64,000 bases of DNA from Leptospira soteropolitanensis (GCF_026151655.1 NZ_JAMQPN010000001.1:806001-870000), one strand, 5' to 3'; positions 44,802 through 52,860 are shown, numbered from the stretch's first letter. Notes: a model not told the origin generated them from the sequence alone. Made by a program: numbers and translations.

Positions 44802-46313
44802 TTATCCTCTTTTTCTCATGATCATGATTGTGATATCGTCATAAACATCCATACCGTCGATAAAAACATAAATATCTTTAAAGATGGCATCTAAAATTGC
44901 ATCAGTGGATCCAAGCTCAGCATGACGTTCTAAAGACTCTATCAATCTATGGGAACCAAATTGTTCTCTTTTCGGATTTTCTGCTTCTGTGGCGCCATCC
45001 GTATACAAAAGAATGATATCTTTTGCTTGGAGTGGGATTGGCTTTTCATGAATAAATTCATCGATCGATTCAGTAAGTCCAACTAACATACCATTATCGA
45101 CAGTATCAATGATTTCTGTTTTTTTCAATGCGTGGCGATACACCATAATGGTTTCGTGTTGTCCTGCAGTGGTAAACACGCCATTTTTGTAAGAAAATAA
45201 TGATAAAGTAAGGTTACGAATATCGTTCATTCTAACATGTATATTCGAAAACAAAATCGAGTTAATCGAACGAAGAGATTCTCGTAGAGAAATTACTTTT
45301 GAACGTAAAGTTGTGATAAATGCAGACTGAGTCATAAGCATCACAACGCCCGAAGCTAAACCGTGGTCTGTTACGTCACCAATGCCAATATAAACGGTTC
45401 CATCTTCATGGTGTACTACATCATAATAATCTCCACCCACTTCATTGGCAGAATCCATACGTGCAGATATTTCTAGTTCTTGGATTTCTTTTAATTCTTC
45501 ATTACGAGGTAATACCATCGCTTGGATTTGCCTTGCAACATCCAGTTCCATTCCTAGTCGCATATTCTCTTCTAAGATGGCTTGTTTTTCAGTATTAAAA
45601 ATTAAGTCAGCTTGTTCTTGAGTAGTTCGTGAAGTATTAAGAATCGCATATAATATCAAACCACCCGTAACAACCATATAGAGCAGGATGAGAAAAATTC
45701 CCATAGGAACAGCACTAACTAAAAAGAAAGAGCTGTTCATCTCTAAGAAGTCTGGTTTGAGATACTGAGACAAATTCATGAGCTTTGCGTTCAAATCATT
45801 CATCTCTGGATAAAAATAGATCGTTAAAGATGCATACTCTACTAAGAGGACAATGACGGCAAAAATGATGGTCTTAGTATTGTTACGGATCGAAGCGAGG
45901 GCAATGAGAATGAAGAAAACATAAATCATTGGAGCCGCATACACAAGGCTCGGGTTTTTTTGGGAGTATGCCGTATACCCTGTAACAAATGTCAGTAGAG
46001 TGATTTCTAAAAAGGAAGACAGAAATTTAAAGATGTTGAGATACTTTCCCGACTTCTTTAAAGAGTATAGAACAACAAAATTGTAACAGAGAAGTACTAA
46101 GATCGCAGAAATTTGGTAATAGAACTCAATAGGTGGCCGGCCTGATAGAAGACCGAGAGTAGCGAAGATAACCAAAAATCCCAGGAAGAAGAATCGAAAC
46201 TTGGTCGCAAAGGTTTCGGCCCGGAATTCTCCCTGGTAAGCAATCTCTTTTAGTTGTTTCTTGTAATAGTCCGAAAGGACGAATCGATTTTCGTTGGAAG
46301 GAGATTGCGGCAT
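44802..46313 (-). CDS. Membrane-bound PP2C (SpoIIE/RsbU-type) serine phosphatase
   Basis: 503 residues. A cytosolic N terminus is followed by about six hydrophobic helices (roughly 40-235), a linker coiled coil (EQADLIFNTEKQAILEENMR), and the phosphatase: MELDVARQIQAMVLP, SANEVGGDYYDV, GDVTDHGLASGVVMLM, LLYTDGATEAEN and YDDITIMIMRK. Metal-binding aspartates are in place. Such enzymes dephosphorylate STAS proteins to restart partner switching. The membrane part probably senses an input. It is divergent from the GNAT-cNMP gene and upstream of the cyclase. Confidence 0.88.
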   Translation of the reverse strand: MPQSPSNENRFVLSDYYKKQLKEIAYQGEFRAETFATKFRFFFLGFLVIFATLGLLSGRPPIEFYYQISAILVLLCYNFVVLYSLKKSGKYLNIFKFLSSFLEITLLTFVTGYTAYSQKNPSLVYAAPMIYVFFILIALASIRNNTKTIIFAVIVLLVEYASLTIYFYPEMNDLNAKLMNLSQYLKPDFLEMNSSFFLVSAVPMGIFLILLYMVVTGGLILYAILNTSRTTQEQADLIFNTEKQAILEENMRLGMELDVARQIQAMVLPRNEELKEIQELEISARMDSANEVGGDYYDVVHHEDGTVYIGIGDVTDHGLASGVVMLMTQSAFITTLRSKVISLRESLRSINSILFSNIHVRMNDIRNLTLSLFSYKNGVFTTAGQHETIMVYRHALKKTEIIDTVDNGMLVGLTESIDEFIHEKPIPLQAKDIILLYTDGATEAENPKREQFGSHRLIESLERHAELGSTDAILDAIFKDIYVFIDGMDVYDDITIMIMRKRG

Positions 46314-46432
46314 AGAGTAAAGGTTTCTTTCTTTATATTTCGTTCAGGAGAATGCGGAAAATTAGCTTATAACGTCATACATTTTGCATAAATTGCAAAT
46401 GATTTTTCATTTTTTTGAGGGAGACGACTAGG

Positions 46433-47599
46433 ATGAGTCAGATCAAAGTCCATTTGGCCACAACAGAGGAGGATCGTAACAAAATCTTCCGCTTGCGATA
46501 TGATATATACGTTCAAGAAATGAACAGAGTCCAAGTTTACGCCGATCATGAGGCGAAAATGATTAAGGAGCCCTTCGACGAAACAGGCCACCTTTTTCTC
46601 GCGGAAACGGAAGAGGGAGAGTGCATTGGTACGGTTCGTATTAACTTCCGAAAGGATGGGAGTTTAGAATGCGAAGAATTATATGAAATGGAACTTTTCC
46701 GTCCCTATTATCCTGACAAAGTTTCCATGTCTACCAAACTCATGGTGAAAAGTGAATATAGGCATACGGCCGCAGCCAGTATGCTTTGTATGAAAATTTA
46801 TGAACATGCCAGAGAAAATGGAATCCTAATCGATTTTATTGATACTAACCCTCATTTGGTTCGCTTGTACAACCAGGTGGGTTATCGGATGTACAAAAAA
46901 AACATTCATCATCCTGAATACGGAATTGTGATTCCTATGGTTTTTTTACTGGATGATAATGAATATTTAAAACAAATTCATTCACCTTTCCTACGTTTAG
47001 CGAAGCGTTTTCCTACAGGGACTGAACTTGCCCATTTATTTGAAACAAATTTCACCGATTACAAGGACATCCGTCCTCTCTTCTCTATGGATGGGGATGA
47101 GGTTTGGCAAAATATTGTTCATGATATGATGCTTCCTCCAAGTCAGTTTCTCTCTTTTTTAAGAGGATTCACGGAAGAGGAATCAAAGAAATTATTATCC
47201 ATGTTGGATTTGATTGACTATGAAGATGGAGACATTGTGTTCCAACAGAACCAAGAAAGCCAAGGTCTCTTTTGTGTTTTAGAAGGGAGTGTGGAAGTGG
47301 TTGTCAATCGAGACGATGGAGTTCGCTCCACAATATCAATTCTAAACCAAGGAGAGATATTTGGAGAATTGGGTTTTGTGGCTAAGTCAAACAGGAATGC
47401 GGATATTATTGTTCGAGATCATGCTAAATTACTAATTTTGACTCCGAATGAATTTCAAAAATTAGAAATCCAGAGTCCAACACTAGCTATGAAACTTCTC
47501 ACCAATTTGTTTGTAATTTTAGCAGAGAGATTTAATGAAATGTCCCGCCGCATGCTCGAATTTAGGAGGTTGTACGAGATGGGCGGAAATGTTTCCTAG
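46433..47599 (+). CDS. GNAT-like acyltransferase fused to a cyclic-nucleotide-binding domain
   Basis: 388 residues from ATG at 46433, preceded by GAGGGAG. Residues about 1-175 form an N-acyltransferase fold like FeeM/autoinducer-synthase-type GNATs: FRLRYDIYVQEMNRVQ, FLAETEEGECIGTVRINF, and LVRLYNQVGYRMYKKN. Residues about 240-375 form a cNMP-binding domain: DIVFQQNQESQGLFCVLEGS and the phosphate cassette GEIFGELGF...NRNAD with E312 and R321. The fusion implies an acyl transfer gated by cAMP. Acyl donor and acceptor are unknown. The gene is divergent from the phosphatase and near the cyclase. Confidence 0.83.
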   Translation: MSQIKVHLATTEEDRNKIFRLRYDIYVQEMNRVQVYADHEAKMIKEPFDETGHLFLAETEEGECIGTVRINFRKDGSLECEELYEMELFRPYYPDKVSMSTKLMVKSEYRHTAAASMLCMKIYEHARENGILIDFIDTNPHLVRLYNQVGYRMYKKNIHHPEYGIVIPMVFLLDDNEYLKQIHSPFLRLAKRFPTGTELAHLFETNFTDYKDIRPLFSMDGDEVWQNIVHDMMLPPSQFLSFLRGFTEEESKKLLSMLDLIDYEDGDIVFQQNQESQGLFCVLEGSVEVVVNRDDGVRSTISILNQGEIFGELGFVAKSNRNADIIVRDHAKLLILTPNEFQKLEIQSPTLAMKLLTNLFVILAERFNEMSRRMLEFRRLYEMGGNVS

Positions 47600-47612
47600 T
47601 AAAAATCAATTA

Positions 47613-47960
47613 TTAGTTTATATCCAAAACTACCTGATCCCAAAGCTTTTTGAAATTAGAAAGGGATTTTGATTGCCAAGAAATATTTAAAGATCCTTGG
47701 ATTTTGATTTGGTACGCTGCACTTTTCCTTGAATCAATAATGAACATAGAGAGGGTAGTGATTCCCGAACTGTTTACAAACTGTAAATCTCTGAAGTCCA
47801 TCGTTAAGGAAGAACCTTGGCAAAGTTTCGCAACATCTCTTAAAAATAATTTAATAGGTTCATAAGCGGGTAAGTTCTGCAATCGGATGGAGCCTGCAAA
47901 TTTGACAGTTTTGGTGGCTTCGTCGTATTGTATATTGTAATCTAAGTCTTTGATTTCCAT
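47613..47960 (-). CDS. slr1659-like STAS-type regulator
   Basis: 115 residues. It shows a variant STAS loop, LQFVNSSGITTLSM, with Ser64/Ser65 as phosphorylation candidates, preceded by VKFAGSIRLQNLPAYEPI. This matches the slr1659 type more than SpoIIAA because the N-terminal strand pattern and the Asn before SSG differ. It lies 13 bases after the slr1658-like ATPase copy B, a natural kinase partner. Its phosphatase would be the PP2C at 44802-46313. Confidence 0.75.
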   Translation of the reverse strand: MEIKDLDYNIQYDEATKTVKFAGSIRLQNLPAYEPIKLFLRDVAKLCQGSSLTMDFRDLQFVNSSGITTLSMFIIDSRKSAAYQIKIQGSLNISWQSKSLSNFKKLWDQVVLDIN

Positions 47961-47973
47961 GAAGCTTCGCCTA

Positions 47974-48531
47974 TTATATCTCTTCTACGTTGATAATTGC
48001 TCTTACCGTGATTTCATGAGTATCGGCATCGATCTCATTGAAACTATAACCAAAACGTACTGGATAGTCTTTTAGCATCATGAGTAATCCTAAACCAGAT
48101 TTGGTATCGCCGTCTTCTTTGGTTTCGAGTGTAGAAAAATACATCTCCTCCACGTTCTCCGACAAGAGTTTATTTACAAAAAGCTCAAAACTATCTCGTA
48201 AGGTTTTTGACGCCACATTTAAAACATCAATTCTTAAAAGATTTCCGTATTGTTTTAATTCTACGTTGATTCTTCCTTCTCTAGCTTTCGAAAATTTAGA
48301 AGCATTTTCAAGAAGTTCGTTAATGATCGTAGAGAGGGAGTTGGCTTTGGTTTCACTTGCTTCGTAGCAGTAGGAATAAAATCCTGCAACAAAGTTTGCT
48401 GTGAGTCCGCATCGTCTCCAATACGTAGTCATATCGATTGGTTGAAAGATCAATCGAAGTTGGCCATCAGCAGGCAAATTTTCTGGAATGATGTGATATT
48501 CCCCGATAATGATGGGTGACTTTTGATTCAA
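47974..48531 (-). CDS. slr1658-like ATP-binding regulator (GHKL ATPase), copy B
   Basis: 185 residues. RLIFQPIDMTTYWRRCGLTANFV (about 26-48, in pieces) parallels copy A at 43240. The N-box INELLENASKFS (70-81) and KSGLGLLMMLKDYP near 143-156 mark the ATP site. Expected role is to bind or phosphorylate the STAS protein encoded next. Two copies flank a phosphatase, cyclase and cNMP-binding protein. The gene lies 12 bases after the methyltransferase stop on the same strand. Confidence 0.78.
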   Translation of the reverse strand: MNQKSPIIIGEYHIIPENLPADGQLRLIFQPIDMTTYWRRCGLTANFVAGFYSYCYEASETKANSLSTIINELLENASKFSKAREGRINVELKQYGNLLRIDVLNVASKTLRDSFELFVNKLLSENVEEMYFSTLETKEDGDTKSGLGLLMMLKDYPVRFGYSFNEIDADTHEITVRAIINVEEI

Positions 48532-48543
48532 TTTTGCCTCCGT

Positions 48544-49323
48544 TTATTTTTGGTATAAATGCGTTTCTAAATTGATAGTGAATTTCACTCGATTGGACAT
48601 ATACTCCGATTGGAGCCTGGAATATAATTCCTGCATTCCCTCTGGATGTCCCATAAAGGACATCATAGACCAACCTGTCATCATCCCTAAATGAATTTTT
48701 GGGTAATCCACAAGTGGTTTGTCATCGTTACCATCATTCGAAGCCACAAAATCGGTTCTTGTGACCAATCGAAAGCCCATTTTTTCCATAATGTTGGGAA
48801 CCTTTTCCATAACATACCTGTCCGCAGGGTGGATGGTCGCATGTTTGGCTACCATATCCAAAAGCACTTGGGGGCCTGTAAAGGATTTATCGTTTGGGCA
48901 GTGGATGAGGACCTTTCCTCCCGGTTTTAAAACTCGGTAGAATTCCTTTAAAGCCTTTTCTGGTTCTTTGATATGGATGAGAACCATAGAATTAAAAATA
49001 AAATCAAAATGATTGTCTGGATAATCCAAAGCTCTTACATCGGAGACCTTCCAGTCTACTTTTGGATAACCCAATTTACAATATTGCACCATCTCTTCCG
49101 AAATATCGCAGGCAGACCACCGGAGGTTTGGATTTTTTTTCATCAGGAAACTAGTGAGTACACCAGGGCCTGCTCCCGCATCCAAAGCTAGGCCAGATTC
49201 CTTTTCAAAGGAAATGGAATCCAAAAAAGGATCAAGGAGGAGTTTTAGGAGGTTTGCCTGGGCAGACAATCTTGGCATCTCATCCTGGATGGATATTTTT
49301 TGTGTGTATAGGTTTTCGCTCAA
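48544..49323 (-). CDS. Class I SAM-dependent methyltransferase
   Basis: 259 residues. The SAM motif LALDAGAGPGVLTSFLM (about 45-61), the acidic end of strand 2 (SACDISEEMV), DYPDNHFDFIFNSMVLIHI (post-I/II region) and EFYRVLKPGGKVLIHCPND (motif III) are classical. A long C-terminal part contains Met-rich MTGWSMMSFMGHPEGMQ. The methyl acceptor is unknown. It precedes the ATPase copy B by 12 bases, so the two may be co-transcribed. Confidence 0.88.
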   Translation of the reverse strand: MSENLYTQKISIQDEMPRLSAQANLLKLLLDPFLDSISFEKESGLALDAGAGPGVLTSFLMKKNPNLRWSACDISEEMVQYCKLGYPKVDWKVSDVRALDYPDNHFDFIFNSMVLIHIKEPEKALKEFYRVLKPGGKVLIHCPNDKSFTGPQVLLDMVAKHATIHPADRYVMEKVPNIMEKMGFRLVTRTDFVASNDGNDDKPLVDYPKIHLGMMTGWSMMSFMGHPEGMQELYSRLQSEYMSNRVKFTINLETHLYQK

Positions 49324-49467
49324 AGTGAATACGCGCCAGAAGTGGTTCTAAATAAAGATACCTTTTTTTTAGATCGGTCAACTGAAATACGGGTCTCTTT
49401 TTGATGTTTTTTTCAGTAGACCTTCGAAACTAGAATGGATCCGACATAATGACCATGCGTTTATTCG

Positions 49468-50322
49468 TCATTGGAGTTCGCGAGCGACAACTCCGTCGAT
49501 ATCACTTCCATTGTAACTGCCTGGAGGCCAAGGGAATTTACTCCCTGTGTTTGGGTTATTCACTTCTGCTGCTGAAGTAATTTTCAGAAATTTGAAACCA
49601 CTGGCCCTGATCGTGTCTACTAAGTTTGAGTCACAACCTGTATCATTCGGATCATTTGGATCTAAATCTTCCAAATCGAATCCATCACCGCCACCTAACA
49701 AAAAGGAACCATTGGTTTTGGTAAATAGTTCTAAATTCGTGAATGGTTTTGTACTCATATTATAATAAACAGGTCGTAATCCTCCAAACCGGTTCCAACT
49801 ATTCATTATATTGACTCCACCGCCCGTATAACTTGGATTAAATCCACAAAAATTTGTATTATCAATCGACACTTGGATCACAGAAGGATCCATTGCATAG
49901 GTATTGGACTCGTCCGAAATTCGAAAACTATTGTCATAAACGATGAAGTCGTCACCCGTAACATTTTTTACCGTTTTTCCTCCCCAACTAAGAACGATGG
50001 AGGCGCCTGGTCCTGTGATGTCTAATGCATAAACATCCAAAGAGCCTACAAGATCTCCGGAGCCACAAATTCCATTGATTGCTTTGTTTTTGTCCGAAAA
50101 ACCAGAGACATTGGCACTCGCACTAACGACTGTTGTTGCAATTTGGATTTCAGAAGGAAGTGGGGATTTTGGACAGAAATTCAAATCGGATGTTAAATTC
50201 AGTAAAGGTAATAAAGCGGCTAGGTTCTCGCCCGAAGAGGAAGAATTTTTGCAATGGGAGAAATACGCAAGAACCCAAAGAAATAAATAACCAGAAATTT
50301 TAAATCTTGTAAGTAATTGCAT
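49468..50322 (-). CDS. Lipoprotein downstream of a cobalamin riboswitch (LIC_13355-like)
   Basis: 284 residues from ATG at 50322, preceded by GGGGGA. The signal (MQLLTRFKISGYLFLWVLAYFSHC) ends in Cys24 as likely lipidation site. The mature protein is beta-rich: IVLSWGGKTVKNVTGDDFIV, YDNSFRISDESNTYAMDPSV and VIQVSIDNTNFCGFNP. A strongly acidic DLEDLDPNDPNDTGCD could bind calcium. It resembles the Leptospira LIC_13355-type lipoproteins as I recall them, which have no known function. It lies 28 bases after the first lipoprotein gene and shares its leader, so B12 control is expected. Confidence 0.72.
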   Translation of the reverse strand: MQLLTRFKISGYLFLWVLAYFSHCKNSSSSGENLAALLPLLNLTSDLNFCPKSPLPSEIQIATTVVSASANVSGFSDKNKAINGICGSGDLVGSLDVYALDITGPGASIVLSWGGKTVKNVTGDDFIVYDNSFRISDESNTYAMDPSVIQVSIDNTNFCGFNPSYTGGGVNIMNSWNRFGGLRPVYYNMSTKPFTNLELFTKTNGSFLLGGGDGFDLEDLDPNDPNDTGCDSNLVDTIRASGFKFLKITSAAEVNNPNTGSKFPWPPGSYNGSDIDGVVARELQ

Positions 50323-50350
50323 CACATCCCCCAATATTCGAAACTAATTC

Positions 50351-50983
50351 TTAAAGTCCAGTCCAAGTTGAGTTTTCAGTTCTTGAAAGTGCTCTACTGA
50401 AAGTATACCCACCACAACCATTGGTGGCATAATTTGTTGGATTACTAGTAACCGTACTTGCTTGCACTTCTGCCAGTGTTGCTTTTCCTGAAATCAATTC
50501 GCAAAAATAAAAACATTTTGCGGCACCAAGTTCACATCCAGAAGTAGTGACCGGGGTATAATCAATTCTTCCAAAAGAAGATTTGGTCCAGTTATTATTG
50601 CCTGGAGTATTTTGGTAATAAAGTCTGCGAGTGGCTTTGTCAAAAGAAAGAATTCGATAAGTTGTATCTCCTCCACCAGCACCGTAGGTTGGGGTCGTGT
50701 CAAATCCGGAAATGATACTTCCAGACCCATCAGCGTTTGTTGCAATGATGAGTCGGCCAGTTGGTGTTCCCGTTAATTGTCCACTGGAATTATAAGTATA
50801 ACCTGCGTTCCACTGTCCGTTATAATCCAATAAAAAAGAGGTAGAGAGGGCACTTCCAACAGCAAGACCAAGTAATAATTTGTTATTAGCATCTGATTCT
50901 GATACTTGTTTTTCTGTTTGGCATGCAATGATTTGTGCGAGTAAAATCAGGGAAAGGGCAGTGGTTTTAAGTGTACGATTCAT
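50351..50983 (-). CDS. Lipoprotein directly under a cobalamin riboswitch
   Basis: 210 residues with signal peptide and lipobox AQIIAC (Cys21). AGGAGA lies 7 bases before the ATG. The mature protein is Gly/Thr/Ser-rich and beta-structured: YNGQWNAGYTYNSSGQLTG, ILSFDKATRRLYYQNTPGNN and a Cys-containing C terminus (GCELGAAKCFYFCEL). No family is recognised. The riboswitch 170-320 bases upstream predicts repression when adenosyl- or methylcobalamin is plentiful, the usual logic for B12 uptake or B12-independent enzymes. A role in cobalamin capture at the surface is inferred. Confidence 0.75.
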   Translation of the reverse strand: MNRTLKTTALSLILLAQIIACQTEKQVSESDANNKLLLGLAVGSALSTSFLLDYNGQWNAGYTYNSSGQLTGTPTGRLIIATNADGSGSIISGFDTTPTYGAGGGDTTYRILSFDKATRRLYYQNTPGNNNWTKSSFGRIDYTPVTTSGCELGAAKCFYFCELISGKATLAEVQASTVTSNPTNYATNGCGGYTFSRALSRTENSTWTGL

Positions 50984-51100
50984 AGAAGTCTCCTAATGGG
51001 TAAAAATTTAGGGGAACTCCGATTCAATAATCAACAAATAGCTGTTAGGTCCTGTGCGGTGGAATCCTAAAACATAAATATTGTTTTGATTGTTTCGGGT

Positions 51101-51119
51101 GCCCCGATGCCTTCGGGGC
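51101..51119 (-). terminator. GC-rich hairpin in the riboswitch leader (expression platform candidate)
   Basis: Perfect 7-base-pair stem GCCCCGA/TCGGGGC with a 5-base loop, between the aptamer and the lipoprotein start. No T run follows, so intrinsic termination is uncertain; it might be a Rho-related or anti-anti-terminator element. Confidence 0.4.
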
Positions 51120-51155
51120 CCCTGTATCCAAATGGAGGACATTTGAAATCAGTGT

Positions 51156-51299
51156 GTAAAGTTCCATAACCACGAGGTAGACTTTACGGGGAAGATCTGG
51201 CTCACCAAACTTTGATTTGGATTACAGTTGCGGGTCAGCACAGGAATTACACCTGTTTCCTCCCAGAAGGTAATTTCCAGAGTTTCGTTTACCGAGGAA
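51156..51299 (-). promoter_or_regulatory. Cobalamin riboswitch
   Basis: The minus strand shows the class features in order. A P3-like GGTAA...TTACC pair is enclosed by CCTC/GAGG (51297-51259). Next come the P4/L5 element GGAAACAGGTGTAATTCCTG (51260-51241) and the conserved core CTGACCCGCAACTGTAATCC (51238-51219). The B12 box GAGCCAGATCTTCCCCGT (51203-51186) follows, then an L13-like hairpin GTAAAGT/ACTTTAC (51187-51156). Its loop can pair with L5. The controlled genes are the lipoproteins ending at 49468. Confidence 0.85.
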
Positions 51300-51391
51300 A
51301 TGTCAAATTTTTAAAGCCATTATTTTTAGAAACATGGATAGGAAATTGAAACAGAAATGACTTGAAATTGTAGCGAAAATCCTCGGTAAAC
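51288..51391. repeat. 12-base inverted repeat flanking the riboswitch 5' end
   Basis: GTTTACCGAGGA (51288-51299) and TCCTCGGTAAAC (51380-51391) are exact inverted copies 80 bases apart in the 459-base divergent region. The first arm forms the 5' strand of the riboswitch P2/P3 region, so a transcript starting beyond 51391 could misfold it. Confidence 0.6.
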
Positions 51392-51442
51392 TTTTGCAAC
51401 CAAATCTGGATTTGGGGCACATACCAATTAAGAGGAAAAGTT

Positions 51443-52201
51443 ATGTTCTATTATGTGGGAAGATCCATCGGATTTATGCTTATGTGGATAGTGGTCAAAC
51501 CAATGCGATTGAAGTATGGAAATAAAAAAGTTGAAATTCAAAATGACCATGTCTTGCGTAAGTTAAACGGAAAATCCATAATCTTTATTTCTAATCATAT
51601 TAAACCAAGAAACAAATTTTTGAAAGTAATTACAATGCCTTACGATGCTTTTGTAATTCGTGGTGTTCTCAAACGATATGGAATTTATACAACAGCACTT
51701 ACAAGTTATGATTCTGGAATTCCCAATAAAGGAAAAAAAAGGAAATGGTTGTATAGAAAAGAACAAATGGTAAAAGGAATTGTTAAATCTATTGATTTAA
51801 TTCCACTCAATCGAAGTGAATCGGATCCTGTTACCATTAAAGATTTTAAACGTAGAATTGGTCGTGGGAATTTAGGAATTGGAATTTTTCCTGAAGGTTC
51901 TTGGTATCGTGGATTTAGAAAAAGTCGTAAACTTTATCCCGGTATGGTTGTTCTTAGCAAACGTTATAATTTACCAATTGTTCCTTTGTATTTGGATGCA
52001 TACAATATGAATAAACCCATTCGAATGTCAGTTGGGAATCCAATTTGGGAAGTGACCGATGCACCTGAAACAATCAATTACATTCGAAGTGAACTGATTC
52101 GATTAAAAGACAAAGGGACTTCTATACTAGTTACGAACGAAGCAGAAAAAATTTTAGACGATGAAAATGATGGATTGGAAATCTCACCAAGCGTAAGTTA
52201 G
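51443..52201 (+). CDS. PlsC-like lysophospholipid acyltransferase with altered catalytic motif
   Basis: 252 residues. A hydrophobic N-terminal segment (about 7-20) is followed by the acyltransferase domain: SNHIKPRNKF at 50-59 and IFPEGSWYRG at 148-157. The usual HX4D motif reads H52-IKPR-N57, an Asn instead of the Asp that activates the histidine. The glycerol-phosphate binding motif FPEGS (149-153) is intact. Either activity is changed or the enzyme uses another acceptor. It has an AGAGG ribosome-binding site. Its 3' end overlaps the convergent TetR gene by 4 bases. Confidence 0.78.
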   Translation: MFYYVGRSIGFMLMWIVVKPMRLKYGNKKVEIQNDHVLRKLNGKSIIFISNHIKPRNKFLKVITMPYDAFVIRGVLKRYGIYTTALTSYDSGIPNKGKKRKWLYRKEQMVKGIVKSIDLIPLNRSESDPVTIKDFKRRIGRGNLGIGIFPEGSWYRGFRKSRKLYPGMVVLSKRYNLPIVPLYLDAYNMNKPIRMSVGNPIWEVTDAPETINYIRSELIRLKDKGTSILVTNEAEKILDDENDGLEISPSVS

Positions 52202-52821
52202 CTTGCTTTTTTGCTCAAAAGTTTTTGAAAATAGGAAATCCCTTCCTCAATGGGATTTCCTGAGCCTTTCCTTTTTCTAAGCATTCCTGTCATGTCCAAA
52301 ACAATCACTCCGTACATCCAACTCCACATCATTCTGGCAATGGCTGGGTATTCGTTTTTTGGGTAAGGAATTTCTCCAGATTCAAATCCAATACGAACTG
52401 TTTCTAAAAAGAAACGATAACTTTTCGGTAATTGCGGAAAAGCCTTTCGATGTACACCACCGTAGTCAGTTACAAACATAACTTTGTGTAATTCTCGGTT
52501 GTTACTTGCGAAGTTGAAATAAGCGCGGGCAATGGCAGCCAGTTGTTGGAATGCAGAATTAGAATCTACTTCCGCACTTGCTTTTTTTAACATGGAGAGG
52601 AGTTCGTCCTCACCCGACCTAATTAAGTCTTGTACAAGGTCAATTTGGCTTTCATAGTAGGAATATGGACTGGCGACACTGCAACCAAGTCGGTTGGCAA
52701 TCTTTCGCATAGAGAGACCATCCAGTCCTTCTTCTTTTAAAATCAGAAGGGATACGTTCCTAATTTCCTCACGAGAGAGGCTATTGCGAATCCGTCTTTG
52801 TTTGTTTGAAGCTTCCAACAT
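52198..52821 (-). CDS. TetR/AcrR family transcriptional regulator
   Basis: 207 residues. The N-terminal HTH is clear: SREEIRNVSLLILKEEG, then LSMRKIANRLGCSVASPYSYY (about 37-57). The C-terminal helical domain (RAYFNFASNNRELHKVMF, MMWSWMYGVIVLDMTG) binds an unknown ligand. Its start codon sits at the edge of an 11-base perfect inverted repeat (52821-52860), a likely autoregulatory operator. It is downstream of no gene on its strand except the porin ending at 52882, and convergent with the PlsC-like gene. Confidence 0.86.
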   Translation of the reverse strand: MLEASNKQRRIRNSLSREEIRNVSLLILKEEGLDGLSMRKIANRLGCSVASPYSYYESQIDLVQDLIRSGEDELLSMLKKASAEVDSNSAFQQLAAIARAYFNFASNNRELHKVMFVTDYGGVHRKAFPQLPKSYRFFLETVRIGFESGEIPYPKNEYPAIARMMWSWMYGVIVLDMTGMLRKRKGSGNPIEEGISYFQKLLSKKAS

Positions 52822-52860
52822 GGATTTGAATCGGTCTGACCTCCATAATATTCAAATCCA
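52821..52860. promoter_or_regulatory. Inverted repeat at the TetR start, possible autoregulatory operator
   Basis: Arms TGGATTTGAAT (52821-52831) and ATTCAAATCCA (52850-52860) are perfectly inverted with an 18-base spacer. On the minus-strand transcript the GGAGG ribosome-binding site falls in the loop, 18 bases from the ATG, so an RNA hairpin effect on translation is also possible. Confidence 0.5.

Noticed and set aside
46365..46400. Imperfect dyad CATTTTGCA/TTGCAAATG in the phosphatase/GNAT-cNMP gap
   Set aside because: The arms are out of register and do not match a CRP-like site; too weak to list.
49440..49467. Hairpins after the second lipoprotein gene
   Set aside because: Two short inverted repeats are present, but no T run follows and one lies in the coding end, so a terminator is not supported.
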